Below are positions 1 through 8,463 of a DNA stretch of 64,000 nt, piece by piece; position 1 is the stretch's first letter; every line of letters starts with the position of its first letter. The notes beneath the pieces are model-generated. The model saw nothing but the letters and a program-made list of their open reading frames with translations. It ran no database searches and was not told where the DNA came from. Source of the DNA: an uncultured Roseburia sp. (GTDB taxonomy: Bacteria > Bacillota > Clostridia > Lachnospirales > Lachnospiraceae). The position numbers and the translations under genes are program-made. The DNA lies in assembly GCA_910577925.1 (NCBI GenBank), contig CAJTOI010000002.1, positions 62,001 through 126,000 on the forward strand, written 5' to 3'.

Positions 1-1
1 G

Positions 2-417
2 ATGGCTGCTTCCGGAGAACGTTTTGCCGAACTTCTTGAGAAGCAGGATTATCCGATGATTACCTCTTTTAAGCAGACCTATATTGACGCACTGAAGCAA
101 TATTATTTTATCGGCGGTATGCCGGAAGCAGTGCGGAGTTTTATAGAGGAAAAGGATTTTAACGAGGTTCGGGAAATTCAAAAGCGAATACTGGTGAGGT
201 GGCTTTTGTGATTGATACCGGCGAACAGATTGTCCCCGTAGAAGTGAAAGCTGAAGTGAATCTGAAAGCAAAAAGCCTGAAAACCTATCGCGAAAAATTC
301 AACCCTGAAATTTCCGTCCGCACTTCAATGTCAGATTATAAAAAAGAAGACTGCCTTATCAATCTGCCGCTTTATGCGGCGGAAGAGATCCGCAAATGTA
401 CGGGCGCGATAATTTAA
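2..417 (+). pseudogene. DUF4143/AAA ATPase remnant, internally deleted
   Basis: This is the tail of an AAA ATPase with a DUF4143 (PD-(D/E)XK-like) C-terminus, cut by the window edge. The first piece reads in frame 2 and contains LKQYYFIGGMPEAV, typical of the region just after the ATPase core. From about base 205 the frame changes and the reading continues as GEVAFVIDTGEQIVPVEVKAE and RTSMSDYKKEDCLINLPLY, which is the family's extreme C-terminus. The roughly 150-200 residues that normally lie between these blocks are missing, so an out-of-frame internal deletion is inferred, with the join near the ctggtgagg at 209. No function should be expected. Confidence is high on family and on the lesion. 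Confidence 0.8.
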
Positions 418-454
418 TATCACAACTACTATCCCCCTTTTCCTCATTATGTGT

Positions 455-460
455 TATAAT
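455..460 (+). promoter_or_regulatory. Extended -10 box of the trkA-trkH promoter
   Basis: TGTTATAAT is a TATAAT hexamer with a TG extension, 46 bases ahead of the trkA start. No convincing -35 box sits 17 bases upstream, which fits an extended -10 promoter. An AAGGAG ribosome binding site follows at about 491. Confidence 0.5.
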
Positions 461-506
461 ATCCGGGTAGTAAATTTACGACATCATTACTAAGGAGCTT
501 TTCAAA

Positions 507-1865
507 ATGAATATTATTATTGTGGGCTGCGGCAAGGTGGGCTACACCCTCGTAGAACAGCTGAACAATGAAGACCACGACGTTGTCGTGGTCGATGAGC
601 GTCCGGAAAAGTTGCAGGGAATTACGGACAATCTCGACGCCATGGGCGTTCTCGGCAACGGAATGAGCCACGGCACCCTGCTCGAAGCCGGCATCACCAC
701 CGCCGACCTTCTGATTGCCGTGACCGGCGACGACGAGAAGAATCTCCTCTGCTGCCTGATCGCAAAAAAGACCGGCCACTGTCAGACCATCGCACGGGTG
801 CGTAATCCTATATATAATGAAGAGATTGCTTTCTTAAAGAAAGAGTTCGGTCTGGCCATGATCATCAACCCGGAGCAGGCGACCGCAATGGAAATCGCAC
901 AGATCTTCCAGTTTCCCTCCGCGATACGCGTGGATTCCTTTGCAAAAGGGCACATGTCCCTGCTGCATTTCCGGATAGGCCCGAACTCACCGCTCATCGG
1001 CCTGCAGCTGTTTAAATTTCATCAGACCATGCAGCGCAACGTGCTTGTCTGCACCGTGATCCGCGGAGACGAAGTCATCATTCCAAACGGTGATTTTCAA
1101 TTTGCGGCAAACGATATCGTCGCCATCGCCTCGGAGCGGCGCAACGCACTGGAATTTTTCCGCAAAATCGGCGCGGCAAAGAACCGTGTCGGCAACGCCA
1201 TCTTAGCCGGCGGCGGCAAAGTTTCCTTTTATCTCGCGAAAATGCTGCTTCACTCCGGCATCGATGTCACGATTATCGAAATCAACCGCGCGCGCTGCGA
1301 ATCACTGAGCGAACAGCTCCCCAAGGCAACTATCATCTGCGGCGACGCCACGGACCAGTCTCTGCTGATGCAGGAAGGTCTCGCAAACGCCGACGGGTTC
1401 GCCGCGCTGACCGGCTTAGACGAAGAGAATATCCTGCTCTCCCTCTATGCCAACCGCGTATCGAGTGCGCGAACCGTCACCAAGATCAACCGGATTGGTT
1501 TTCATTCCGTCATCGGCGAACTCAATCTCGGCAGTATTGTCTATCCGCGGGTTACAACCTCGGATTACATATTGAGGTATGTGCGCTCCACAAACGACTC
1601 CAAAAACAGCGAGTTCGAGAAGCTCTACAAGCTTGCCAACGGGAAAGCCGAGGCGCTGGAATTTATCATCAAAGAATCCTCCTCCGTCTCCGGCATCCCG
1701 CTGCAGGACTTAAACCTCCGCAAAAACACTCTGATCGGCTGTATTTACCGCAACGGGCACGTCATTATCCCCAGCGGGCAGGATATGATGATGGAGGGCG
1801 ATTCCGTACTCGTCGTCATCTCCGGCTACCGCATATCCGACATCCGTGAGATTTTGGAGGATTAA
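507..1865 (+). CDS. trkA: Trk potassium uptake regulatory subunit TrkA
   Basis: Peripheral NAD-binding gating subunit of the Trk/Ktr-type K+ transporter, acting on the cytoplasmic face of TrkH. The 452-residue length is normal for two-lobed TrkA. Two Rossmann RCK_N domains are visible: one starting with IIIVGCGKVGYTL at residue 3, and a second starting with AILAGGGKVSFYLA near 231. Each is followed by an RCK_C segment, such as NSPLIGLQL and SGIPLQDL, ending in a hydrophobic strand. The acidic residue that binds the NAD ribose is present in the first lobe (VVVVDE). The start has an AAGGAG site 10 bases upstream. The gene ends 5 bases before trkH, so the two are surely co-transcribed and function as a pair. 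Confidence 0.95.
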   Translation: MNIIIVGCGKVGYTLVEQLNNEDHDVVVVDERPEKLQGITDNLDAMGVLGNGMSHGTLLEAGITTADLLIAVTGDDEKNLLCCLIAKKTGHCQTIARVRNPIYNEEIAFLKKEFGLAMIINPEQATAMEIAQIFQFPSAIRVDSFAKGHMSLLHFRIGPNSPLIGLQLFKFHQTMQRNVLVCTVIRGDEVIIPNGDFQFAANDIVAIASERRNALEFFRKIGAAKNRVGNAILAGGGKVSFYLAKMLLHSGIDVTIIEINRARCESLSEQLPKATIICGDATDQSLLMQEGLANADGFAALTGLDEENILLSLYANRVSSARTVTKINRIGFHSVIGELNLGSIVYPRVTTSDYILRYVRSTNDSKNSEFEKLYKLANGKAEALEFIIKESSSVSGIPLQDLNLRKNTLIGCIYRNGHVIIPSGQDMMMEGDSVLVVISGYRISDIREILED

Positions 1866-1870
1866 GTGCT

Positions 1871-3310
1871 ATGAATTATGCGATTATACTATATATTCTG
1901 GGCTGTGTATTAAAATTTGAAAGCGCGTTTTTGGTCCTCCCGATGCTTGTCGGCTTTCTGTACGGAGAAACTTCTGCGATCGCATATCTCGTCATCGCAG
2001 CAATCTGCCTGATACTCGGCCTGCTTCTGACCAGAAAGAAGCCGGCCTCCCCGAACCTGTATACCCGGGACGGCTTTGTCGCCGTCTCATTAAGCTGGAT
2101 TATCATGAGTATTTTCGGAGCCGTTCCCTTTGTGCTGACAGGAGAAATCCCCTCCTACGTGGACGCGCTTTTCGAGACAATCTCCGGCTTTACCACAACC
2201 GGCGCAAGCATTTTAAGCAATGTGGAGGCGCTGTCCCACGCCAACCTGTTCTGGCGCAGCTTCACGCATTGGATCGGCGGCATGGGCGTGTTTGTTTTTA
2301 TCATGGCAATCCTTCCTCTGATGGGAGGCTCCACGATGAATCTGATGAAGGCCGAGAGCCCGGGACCGTCCGTCAGCAAGCTGGTTCCCCATGTAAAGGA
2401 TACGGCAAAAATCCTCTACGGCATTTACATCGGCATCACCCTCTGCGAGGTAACGCTGCTCTGCGCATTCGGGATGTCCCTGTTTGACGCGCTGACCACC
2501 ACCTTCGGAACCGTGGGCACCGGAGGCTTCGGAATCAAAAACGACAGCCTCGGCGGCTATACTCCCGCCATTCAGAATACGGTAACGATTTTTATGATTT
2601 TGAGTGGCATCAACTATACGGCCTTCTTTTTCCTTCTCTCGGGAAAATTAAAAGATATGTTTAAAATCGAAGAAGTGCGCTGGTACCTCGGAACGATTCT
2701 TATTGCGGCTGCATTTATCACCTACGACATTCGGGGAATGTACGGCAGCCTGCACGAAGCCCTGCGTCACTCGTTTTTCCAGGTCGGCTCCATCATCACC
2801 ACCACCGGCTTTTCCACCGCGGACTTCGACCTCTGGCCCGAGATGTCAAAATGCATTCTGGTAATCCTGATGTTTGCCGGAGCCTGCGCCGGCAGCACGG
2901 GCGGCGGTATCAAGATCTCCCGCCTGATGATTCTGTTTAAGAGCATCCACAAGGAGCTGTCCATCCTGATTCATCCGAGGCAGGTGAAAAAAATCCGCAT
3001 GGACGGGCGCGCTGTAGAGCACGAAGTCGTCCGCTCGACCAACGTTTTCTTAGCCATTTATTTTATCGTCCTGATGACTTCAACGCTCTTAATCAGCGTC
3101 GATGAATTTAACTTTACGACAAACTTTACCGCGGTAGTGGCAACCCTGAACAATATCGGCCCCGGCCTTGACCTTGTCGGACCGACACAGAACTTTTCTA
3201 TATTTTCGGGTTTTTCAAAGTTTGTGCTTATGTTTGACATGCTGGCCGGGCGGCTTGAGCTGTTCCCGATGATGATTCTGATGATGCCGGCCACCTGGAA
3301 GCGGAGCTGA
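1871..3310 (+). CDS. trkH: Trk potassium uptake channel subunit TrkH
   Basis: Membrane channel subunit of the Trk system, importing K+ with TrkA as gate. The 479 residues carry the four-fold pore repeat of the family: selectivity-filter-like segments TISGFTTTGAS (about 101), FGTVGTGGFG (about 215), ITTTGFSTADF (about 309) and NNIGPGLDLVGP (about 427), with long hydrophobic helices between. The loop AGACAGSTGGGIKISR follows the third repeat, as in other TrkH proteins. The C-terminus DMLAGRLELFPMMILMMP is the usual end of the family. It directly follows trkA, whose last codons contain the GGAGG used as its ribosome binding site. A hairpin terminator follows. Confidence 0.95.
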   Translation: MNYAIILYILGCVLKFESAFLVLPMLVGFLYGETSAIAYLVIAAICLILGLLLTRKKPASPNLYTRDGFVAVSLSWIIMSIFGAVPFVLTGEIPSYVDALFETISGFTTTGASILSNVEALSHANLFWRSFTHWIGGMGVFVFIMAILPLMGGSTMNLMKAESPGPSVSKLVPHVKDTAKILYGIYIGITLCEVTLLCAFGMSLFDALTTTFGTVGTGGFGIKNDSLGGYTPAIQNTVTIFMILSGINYTAFFFLLSGKLKDMFKIEEVRWYLGTILIAAAFITYDIRGMYGSLHEALRHSFFQVGSIITTTGFSTADFDLWPEMSKCILVILMFAGACAGSTGGGIKISRLMILFKSIHKELSILIHPRQVKKIRMDGRAVEHEVVRSTNVFLAIYFIVLMTSTLLISVDEFNFTTNFTAVVATLNNIGPGLDLVGPTQNFSIFSGFSKFVLMFDMLAGRLELFPMMILMMPATWKRS

Positions 3311-3344
3311 GCGGAATGCACGCGTCATAACAGCATAAAATTTT

Positions 3345-3386
3345 AAAGGAGGATATGACCCGTATGAGTCATATCCTCCTCTTTTT
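3345..3386. terminator. Bidirectional terminator between trkH and the chemoreceptors
   Basis: AGGAGGATATGAC (3347-3359) pairs with GTCATATCCTCCT (3368-3380), a 13-bp perfect stem with an 8-base loop, followed by CTTTTT on the plus strand. It lies between convergent genes; on the minus strand the tail (TTTAAAATTTTA) is weaker. Confidence 0.85.
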
Positions 3387-5418
3387 AATGTATCAGTTCA
3401 AATCTCTGCACCATCTCGTTCAACAGTGCGGCCTGCGATGCCAGCTCCTCGGAGGTCGCCGAACTCTCCTCCGCAATCGCCGAGCTGTCCTGCACGCCCT
3501 GCGAAATTTCTTCAACGCCGATCCGTATCTGCTCCACATTCCGTGCCTGATCCGCCGCACTCTCGGCAGTCTTTTTAATCATTTCGTTTACCTTATCCAC
3601 GGCCGTCACGGCATCCACCAGAGAACTCATCACGTCGTCGGCAATGATATTTCCTTTGTTGATTTCCTCCATAGACACGCCGATCAGATTCCGCGTCATA
3701 CTCGCCGCCTTAGAGCTCTCAAGCGCCAGCTTTCCGATTTCATCCGCAACCACCGCAAAGCCTCTTCCGGCCTCTCCGGCCCGGGCCGCCTCGATTGATG
3801 CATTCAGCGAGAGCAGATTTGTCTGATCTGCAATCTCCTCGATCGTCTGGATGATGCCGACCACCTGCTCCGAAGTCTCCTGGATCTTCTGAACCGCCTC
3901 CATCATCTGGCTCATCTTGTCCTGGCTCTGCTCCATCATTCTGGTGACTTTTTCCGTCTCATCAGCCGAATGCCTTGCATCCGTCTTGCTCTGCTCCACC
4001 TGCTCCGCCACCGATGTGGAGGTTGCAACCAGCTCCTGCACTGCCGCCGCCTGGGTTCCCGAGCCTTCCGCAAGCCCCTGCGCTGCCCTTGCAAGCTCAT
4101 TTGCGCTGCTCGACACCATACCCGCACTGTCGCTGATTCCCTGCATCACGTCATTCATCGAACTTGAGATATTCAAGAGCGCATCTTTGAGTACCCGGAA
4201 CTCTCCCACGTAATCCTGTTCCAGATCAATTCGGAGCTTTCCGTCTGCAATCTGGTCAAGCGCACGGGAAGCCTCGTTCAGATATACAATATATTCCTTG
4301 AGGCGCTTGACCGTCTCCCCGATGGAATCCCCGAGCTCACCGATCTCGTTCTCCTCTTTCACGTCCAGCACGACATCCAGATCCCCGGCCGCAAGCTTCT
4401 GCGCCGTCTCATTGAGTTCCATAATCGGCTTCGCGAGCGCCGATGCGCTCTTCTTTATGCTCCGCATCACGACAAACACACCGATGGTAAACACAACCGC
4501 AAGCGCCGCTATTATCTCGATTAATGTTATGTAATATTCAAGCACCGGCATACAGCTGATCACTATATACCCCGTCTCACCTGCGGTCTGTACCATTCCG
4601 TATCTGGATTTCCCGCCGATCTTATATTTCATAAACCGGCTTGTCTTGCTCTCTACCGCATCAATGAGGTTCTCGGACGCACCCGCGTCGGCGATATTCT
4701 TCTGCATCAGCTGCTCATCCGGATGGTAAATGATCGTGCCATCCGCCGACAGCAGTACCATATAACCCCTGCTTCCTATTTTATATGCGCTCATGACCTT
4801 CATGATATGTGACATAGAAAGGTCTATCCCGGCCGCCCCAAGCGGATTCCCGGCCTCGTCGTATACCGGTGAAACCGCGCTCAGAATCAGTTCTCCCGTA
4901 CTGGAATCGATATAGGGCTCCGTCAGAACCGTGTCGCCTTTTTCAAAGCAGTCATACCACGCGCGCCCCGTCACATCCCAGCCTTCTTCCGACGTGAAGC
5001 CGTCCGACTGCGTCAGTACACTCGCATCCACATCGGAAATCCAGACTGACAGAATATTCTCCGGATCCACCGCAGCCATATTCACAAGATTCGTATAAAC
5101 CGTGTCCATCTTCGGCGTTTCCAGAATGTTATCCCCGGCTTTTGTCTCCGTAAACACTTCGTAGAGCTCCGGATTCACCGCAAGCACCTCGGCCTCTCTG
5201 CTGTACTTCTCAAAAAAGCCTATAAGCTGATTTGTCGCCGCATCCGACTCCAAAGTCAGTTCCGACTCCCGCGCCGAGGTGATGGAAAGCCACACCATAA
5301 CGATCGTAACCAGCGCCACAACCCCAAACACAAGAAAGACGCTTTTTCCTATGTGATTTAAAATTTCATCGGCAATCCGCCGCTTTGCAGCCGAATTTTT
5401 TGTTTTCCCTTTTCCCAT
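3385..5418 (-). CDS. Methyl-accepting chemotaxis protein (copy 1)
   Basis: Transmembrane chemoreceptor of 677 residues. In order: short cytoplasmic N-terminus, TM1 at about 20-45, a large extracytoplasmic dCache_1 sensor (about 50-285), TM2 near 290-315, HAMP (about 320-385), and a long coiled-coil signalling domain with the hairpin tip EIADQTNLLSLNASIEAARA, where CheA/CheW bind. The sensor contains GRAWYD, EPYID and AGIDLS, which match the R-x-W-Y ... Y ... D pattern described for amino-acid-binding dCache_1AA sensors; amino acid sensing is therefore a reasoned guess. There is no CheR/CheB pentapeptide at the end (..FELIH). It lies 69 bases downstream of a paralogue of the same length and is probably co-transcribed with it. 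Its stop codon sits in the tail of the shared terminator. Confidence 0.93.
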   Translation of the reverse strand: MGKGKTKNSAAKRRIADEILNHIGKSVFLVFGVVALVTIVMVWLSITSARESELTLESDAATNQLIGFFEKYSREAEVLAVNPELYEVFTETKAGDNILETPKMDTVYTNLVNMAAVDPENILSVWISDVDASVLTQSDGFTSEEGWDVTGRAWYDCFEKGDTVLTEPYIDSSTGELILSAVSPVYDEAGNPLGAAGIDLSMSHIMKVMSAYKIGSRGYMVLLSADGTIIYHPDEQLMQKNIADAGASENLIDAVESKTSRFMKYKIGGKSRYGMVQTAGETGYIVISCMPVLEYYITLIEIIAALAVVFTIGVFVVMRSIKKSASALAKPIMELNETAQKLAAGDLDVVLDVKEENEIGELGDSIGETVKRLKEYIVYLNEASRALDQIADGKLRIDLEQDYVGEFRVLKDALLNISSSMNDVMQGISDSAGMVSSSANELARAAQGLAEGSGTQAAAVQELVATSTSVAEQVEQSKTDARHSADETEKVTRMMEQSQDKMSQMMEAVQKIQETSEQVVGIIQTIEEIADQTNLLSLNASIEAARAGEAGRGFAVVADEIGKLALESSKAASMTRNLIGVSMEEINKGNIIADDVMSSLVDAVTAVDKVNEMIKKTAESAADQARNVEQIRIGVEEISQGVQDSSAIAEESSATSEELASQAALLNEMVQRFELIH

Positions 5419-5487
5419 TTGATATTTTCCTCTTACTTTTCCGCTCAGGTACCACTGTAACCCCCGCTTTTGTTAATCGCTTCCCCT

Positions 5488-7521
5488 TTAATGTATCAGC
5501 TCGAATCTCTGCACCATCTCGTTTAACAGAGCTGCCTGTGACGCAAGCTCCTCGGACGTCGCCGAACTCTCCTCCGCAATCGCCGAGCTGTCCTGTACGC
5601 CCTGCGAGATCTCCTCGACGCCGATCCGTATCTGCTCCACATTCCGAGCCTGATCCGCCGCGCTCTCGGCGGTCTTTTTAATCATTCCGTTTACTTTATC
5701 CACCGCGGCAACGGCATCTTCGAGGGATTTCATCACATCGTCCGCGATGATATTTCCCTTATTAATCTCCTCCATCGACACGCTGATCAGGTTCCGCGTC
5801 ATATTTGCCGCCTTGGAGCTCTCGAGCGCCAGCTTTCCGATTTCATCCGCAACTACCGCAAAACCTCTTCCGGCCTCTCCGGCTCTGGCCGCCTCGATTG
5901 ATGCGTTCAGCGAGAGCAGATTCGTCTGATCCGCGATCTCCTCGATGGTCTGAATAATGCCGACCACCTGTTCCGAAGTCTCCTGAATCTTCTGAACCGC
6001 CTCCATCATCTGTCCCATCTTGTCCTGGCTCTGTTCCATCATTCTGGTGACTTTCTCCGTCTCGTCGGCCGAATGTCTTGCGTCCACCTTGCTCTGCTCC
6101 ACCTGCTCCGCTACCGATGTGGAGGTTGCAACCAGCTCTTGCACCGACGCCGCCTGGGTTCCCGCGCCCTCGGCGAGCCCCTGTGCCGCTCTCGCAAGTT
6201 CGTTTGCGCTGCTCGATACCATTCCCGCGCTGTCGCTGATTCCCTGCATCACGTCATTCATCGAACTTGAGATATTCAAAAGCGCATCCTTGAGTACGCG
6301 GAACTCTCCAACATAATCCTGTTCCAGATCAATTCTGAGCTTTCCGTCCGCAATCTGATCGAGCGCATGGGAAGCCTCGTTCAGATAAACGATGTATTCT
6401 TTCAGCCGCTTGACCGTCTCCCCGATGGAATCCCCGAGCTCGCCGATCTCATTCTCCTCTTTCACATCCAGCACGACATCCAGATCTCCCGACGCAAGCT
6501 TCTGCGCCGTCTCGTTGAGATCCATAATCGGCTTTGCGAGCGCCGATGCGCTTTTCTTTATGCTCCGCATCACGAAAAACACGCCAACGGCAAACACAAC
6601 TGCGAGCGCCGCTATAATTTCAATCAGCGTCAGGTAATATTCGAGCACCGGCATACAGCTGATGACCATATATCCCGTATCGCCCGCTGTCTGTACCATT
6701 CCGTATCTGGACTTGCCGCCGATTTTATATTTCATAAACCGGTCCGTCCGGCTCTCTACCGCACTGACCAGATTGGCGGATGCGCCTGTGTCCGCAATGT
6801 TCTGCTGTATCAGCTGCTCATCCGGATGATAGATGATCGTGCCGTCCGCAGACACCAGTACCATATAGCCTCTGCTGCCGATCTTGTACCCGCTCATAAC
6901 GTTTATAATATGCGACATCGAGAGGTCTATCCCGGCTACTCCAAGCCCGTTTCCGTTCTCGTCATACACCGGTGCGACCGCGCTCAAAACCAGTTCCCCC
7001 GTATTGGAATCGATATACGGCTCGGTCAGAACCGTCTCCCCCGTCGAAAGACACTCATACCACACACGCCCCGTGATGTCCCAGTCGTCCCCGGAGACAT
7101 TTCCGTCCGACTGCGCAAATGTGCTGGCATCCGCGTCTGCAATCCAGACTGCAAGGATATTTTCCGCATCCGCGTCCGCCGCATTCCCCAGATTCTCAAA
7201 AACGCTGTCTATTTTCGACGCGTCCAAAAGGCTGTCCCCTTTCTTCGTCTCCGCAAACACCTCGCGGATCTCCGGATTGCCCGCAAATACCTCTGCTTCC
7301 CTGCCGTACTTCTCCAGAAACCCCACGAGCTGGTTTGTCGCCGCATCCGACTCTAACGTCAGCTCCGACTCCCGCGCCGAGGTGATGGAAAACCACACCA
7401 TGACAATCGCAACCAATGCCACGACCCCAAATACAACAAATACGCTCTTCCCTATCTGCGCCAGGATCTCATCTGCAATCCGCCGCTTACCGGCCGGCCG
7501 CCTTTCCTTATTACTCCCCAT
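5488..7521 (-). CDS. Methyl-accepting chemotaxis protein (copy 2)
   Basis: Paralogue of the next gene downstream, also 677 residues when started at the ATG at 7521. That start has AGGAGG 7 bases upstream and gives MGSNKERRPAGKRRIADEI, which aligns with the other copy; a longer reading to 7581 has no ribosome binding site. Domain order is the same: TM1, dCache_1 sensor with GRVWYE, EPYID and AGIDLS, TM2, HAMP, and a signalling domain with the identical hairpin tip. The HAMP and signalling regions are almost identical between copies, while the outer half of the sensor (roughly residues 50-160) differs most. This is the pattern expected if ligand preference diverged after a tandem duplication, or if gene conversion keeps the cytoplasmic part uniform. 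Confidence 0.93.
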   Translation of the reverse strand: MGSNKERRPAGKRRIADEILAQIGKSVFVVFGVVALVAIVMVWFSITSARESELTLESDAATNQLVGFLEKYGREAEVFAGNPEIREVFAETKKGDSLLDASKIDSVFENLGNAADADAENILAVWIADADASTFAQSDGNVSGDDWDITGRVWYECLSTGETVLTEPYIDSNTGELVLSAVAPVYDENGNGLGVAGIDLSMSHIINVMSGYKIGSRGYMVLVSADGTIIYHPDEQLIQQNIADTGASANLVSAVESRTDRFMKYKIGGKSRYGMVQTAGDTGYMVISCMPVLEYYLTLIEIIAALAVVFAVGVFFVMRSIKKSASALAKPIMDLNETAQKLASGDLDVVLDVKEENEIGELGDSIGETVKRLKEYIVYLNEASHALDQIADGKLRIDLEQDYVGEFRVLKDALLNISSSMNDVMQGISDSAGMVSSSANELARAAQGLAEGAGTQAASVQELVATSTSVAEQVEQSKVDARHSADETEKVTRMMEQSQDKMGQMMEAVQKIQETSEQVVGIIQTIEEIADQTNLLSLNASIEAARAGEAGRGFAVVADEIGKLALESSKAANMTRNLISVSMEEINKGNIIADDVMKSLEDAVAAVDKVNGMIKKTAESAADQARNVEQIRIGVEEISQGVQDSSAIAEESSATSEELASQAALLNEMVQRFELIH

Positions 7522-7554
7522 CCAAACTCCTCCTGTATTTATTAAGATATACAA

Positions 7555-7583
7555 ATTATAGCGCATTTTGTCGGTATTCACAA
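7555..7583 (-). promoter_or_regulatory. Promoter of the chemoreceptor pair
   Basis: On the minus strand TTGTGA (7578-7583) and TATAAT (7555-7560) are separated by exactly 17 bases, upstream of the copy 2 receptor. The divergent nagB promoter lies just beyond. Confidence 0.65.
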
Positions 7584-7665
7584 TGAAAACACTGTCATTT
7601 GTGGTGTTTCTTGCACTTTTTTGTCCACCGGTCCGGAAACGCTTTCTTTCCCGCCGTGTATACGC

Positions 7666-7671
7666 TATAAT
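7666..7671 (+). promoter_or_regulatory. -10 box of the nagB-nagA promoter
   Basis: A perfect TATAAT lies 32 bases ahead of the nagB ATG; the -35 position (TTTCTT at 7643) is weak, suggesting activator dependence or a weak promoter. AGGAGG follows at about 7689. Confidence 0.5.
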
Positions 7672-7702
7672 TTAAGTACAAAACAACAGGAGGATTGTAT
7701 CT

Positions 7703-8440
7703 ATGAATATGATTCACGCAAAGGATTATCAGGACATGAGCCGCAAGGCCGCAAACATTATCTCGGCACAAATCACGCTGAAACCGAACTGCGTTCTGGG
7801 GCTTGCCACCGGCTCCACGCCCGAGGGCCTCTACGCAGAACTCATCCGCCGCTATGAGAGAGGAGATCTGGACTTTTCTCTGGTTTCTTCTGTCAATCTC
7901 GACGAATACCGCGGACTTTCTCCTGAAAACGAGCAGAGTTACCGCTACTTCATGCAGAAAAATCTTTTCGAGCATGTCAACATCCGCCCGGAAGCCACGT
8001 TTGTCCCGGACGGTCTCGATCCGGACGCAGACCACGCCTGCGCGCGCCATGAAGAGGCGATCCGCAGTCTTGGGGGCATAGACCTTCAGCTGCTCGGACT
8101 CGGAAACAACGGACATATCGGGTTCAACGAGCCGGACTCCGTGTTCGAGAAAGAGACACACTGTGTAAACCTCACACAGAGTACCATTGACGCTAACGCG
8201 CGCTTCTTCTCCTCCAAAGAGGACGTACCCACGCAGGCGTATACAATGGGCATCGGCACCATCATGCTCGCAAAGAAAATCCTCGTCATCGTCAACGGCG
8301 AGAAAAAAGCGGACATCGTGGCAAAAGCTTTCTTTGGCCCCGTCACCCCCGAAGTTCCGGCTTCTATCCTGCAGATGCATCCCGATGTAACCGTTGTCGG
8401 CGACGAAGCCGCATTCTCAAAGCTTCCCGTCAATGCCTGA
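7703..8440 (+). CDS. nagB: Glucosamine-6-phosphate deaminase
   Basis: Converts glucosamine-6-phosphate to fructose-6-phosphate and ammonia, the last step linking amino sugars to glycolysis. The 245 residues are the usual length. Visible landmarks are LGLATGSTPEGLY (phosphate-binding loop, about 34-46), NLDEYRGL with the general-base Asp, GLGNNGHIGFNEP (about 133-145) with the catalytic Asn/His region, and a C-terminus with LQMHPDVTVVGDEAA. An AGGAGG site sits 8 bases ahead of the ATG. It is followed 23 bases later by nagA on the same strand and stands next to the sialic acid genes, so it completes that pathway. Confidence 0.95.
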   Translation: MNMIHAKDYQDMSRKAANIISAQITLKPNCVLGLATGSTPEGLYAELIRRYERGDLDFSLVSSVNLDEYRGLSPENEQSYRYFMQKNLFEHVNIRPEATFVPDGLDPDADHACARHEEAIRSLGGIDLQLLGLGNNGHIGFNEPDSVFEKETHCVNLTQSTIDANARFFSSKEDVPTQAYTMGIGTIMLAKKILVIVNGEKKADIVAKAFFGPVTPEVPASILQMHPDVTVVGDEAAFSKLPVNA

Positions 8441-8463
8441 CCGGATCGAAAAAGGAGAATACC

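Noticed and set aside
6367..7356. A 329-codon open frame on the plus strand across the second chemoreceptor
   Set aside because: It lies opposite a clear MCP gene, is rich in His/Arg/Cys without any recognisable domain, and has no ribosome binding site. It arises from codon bias of the real gene.
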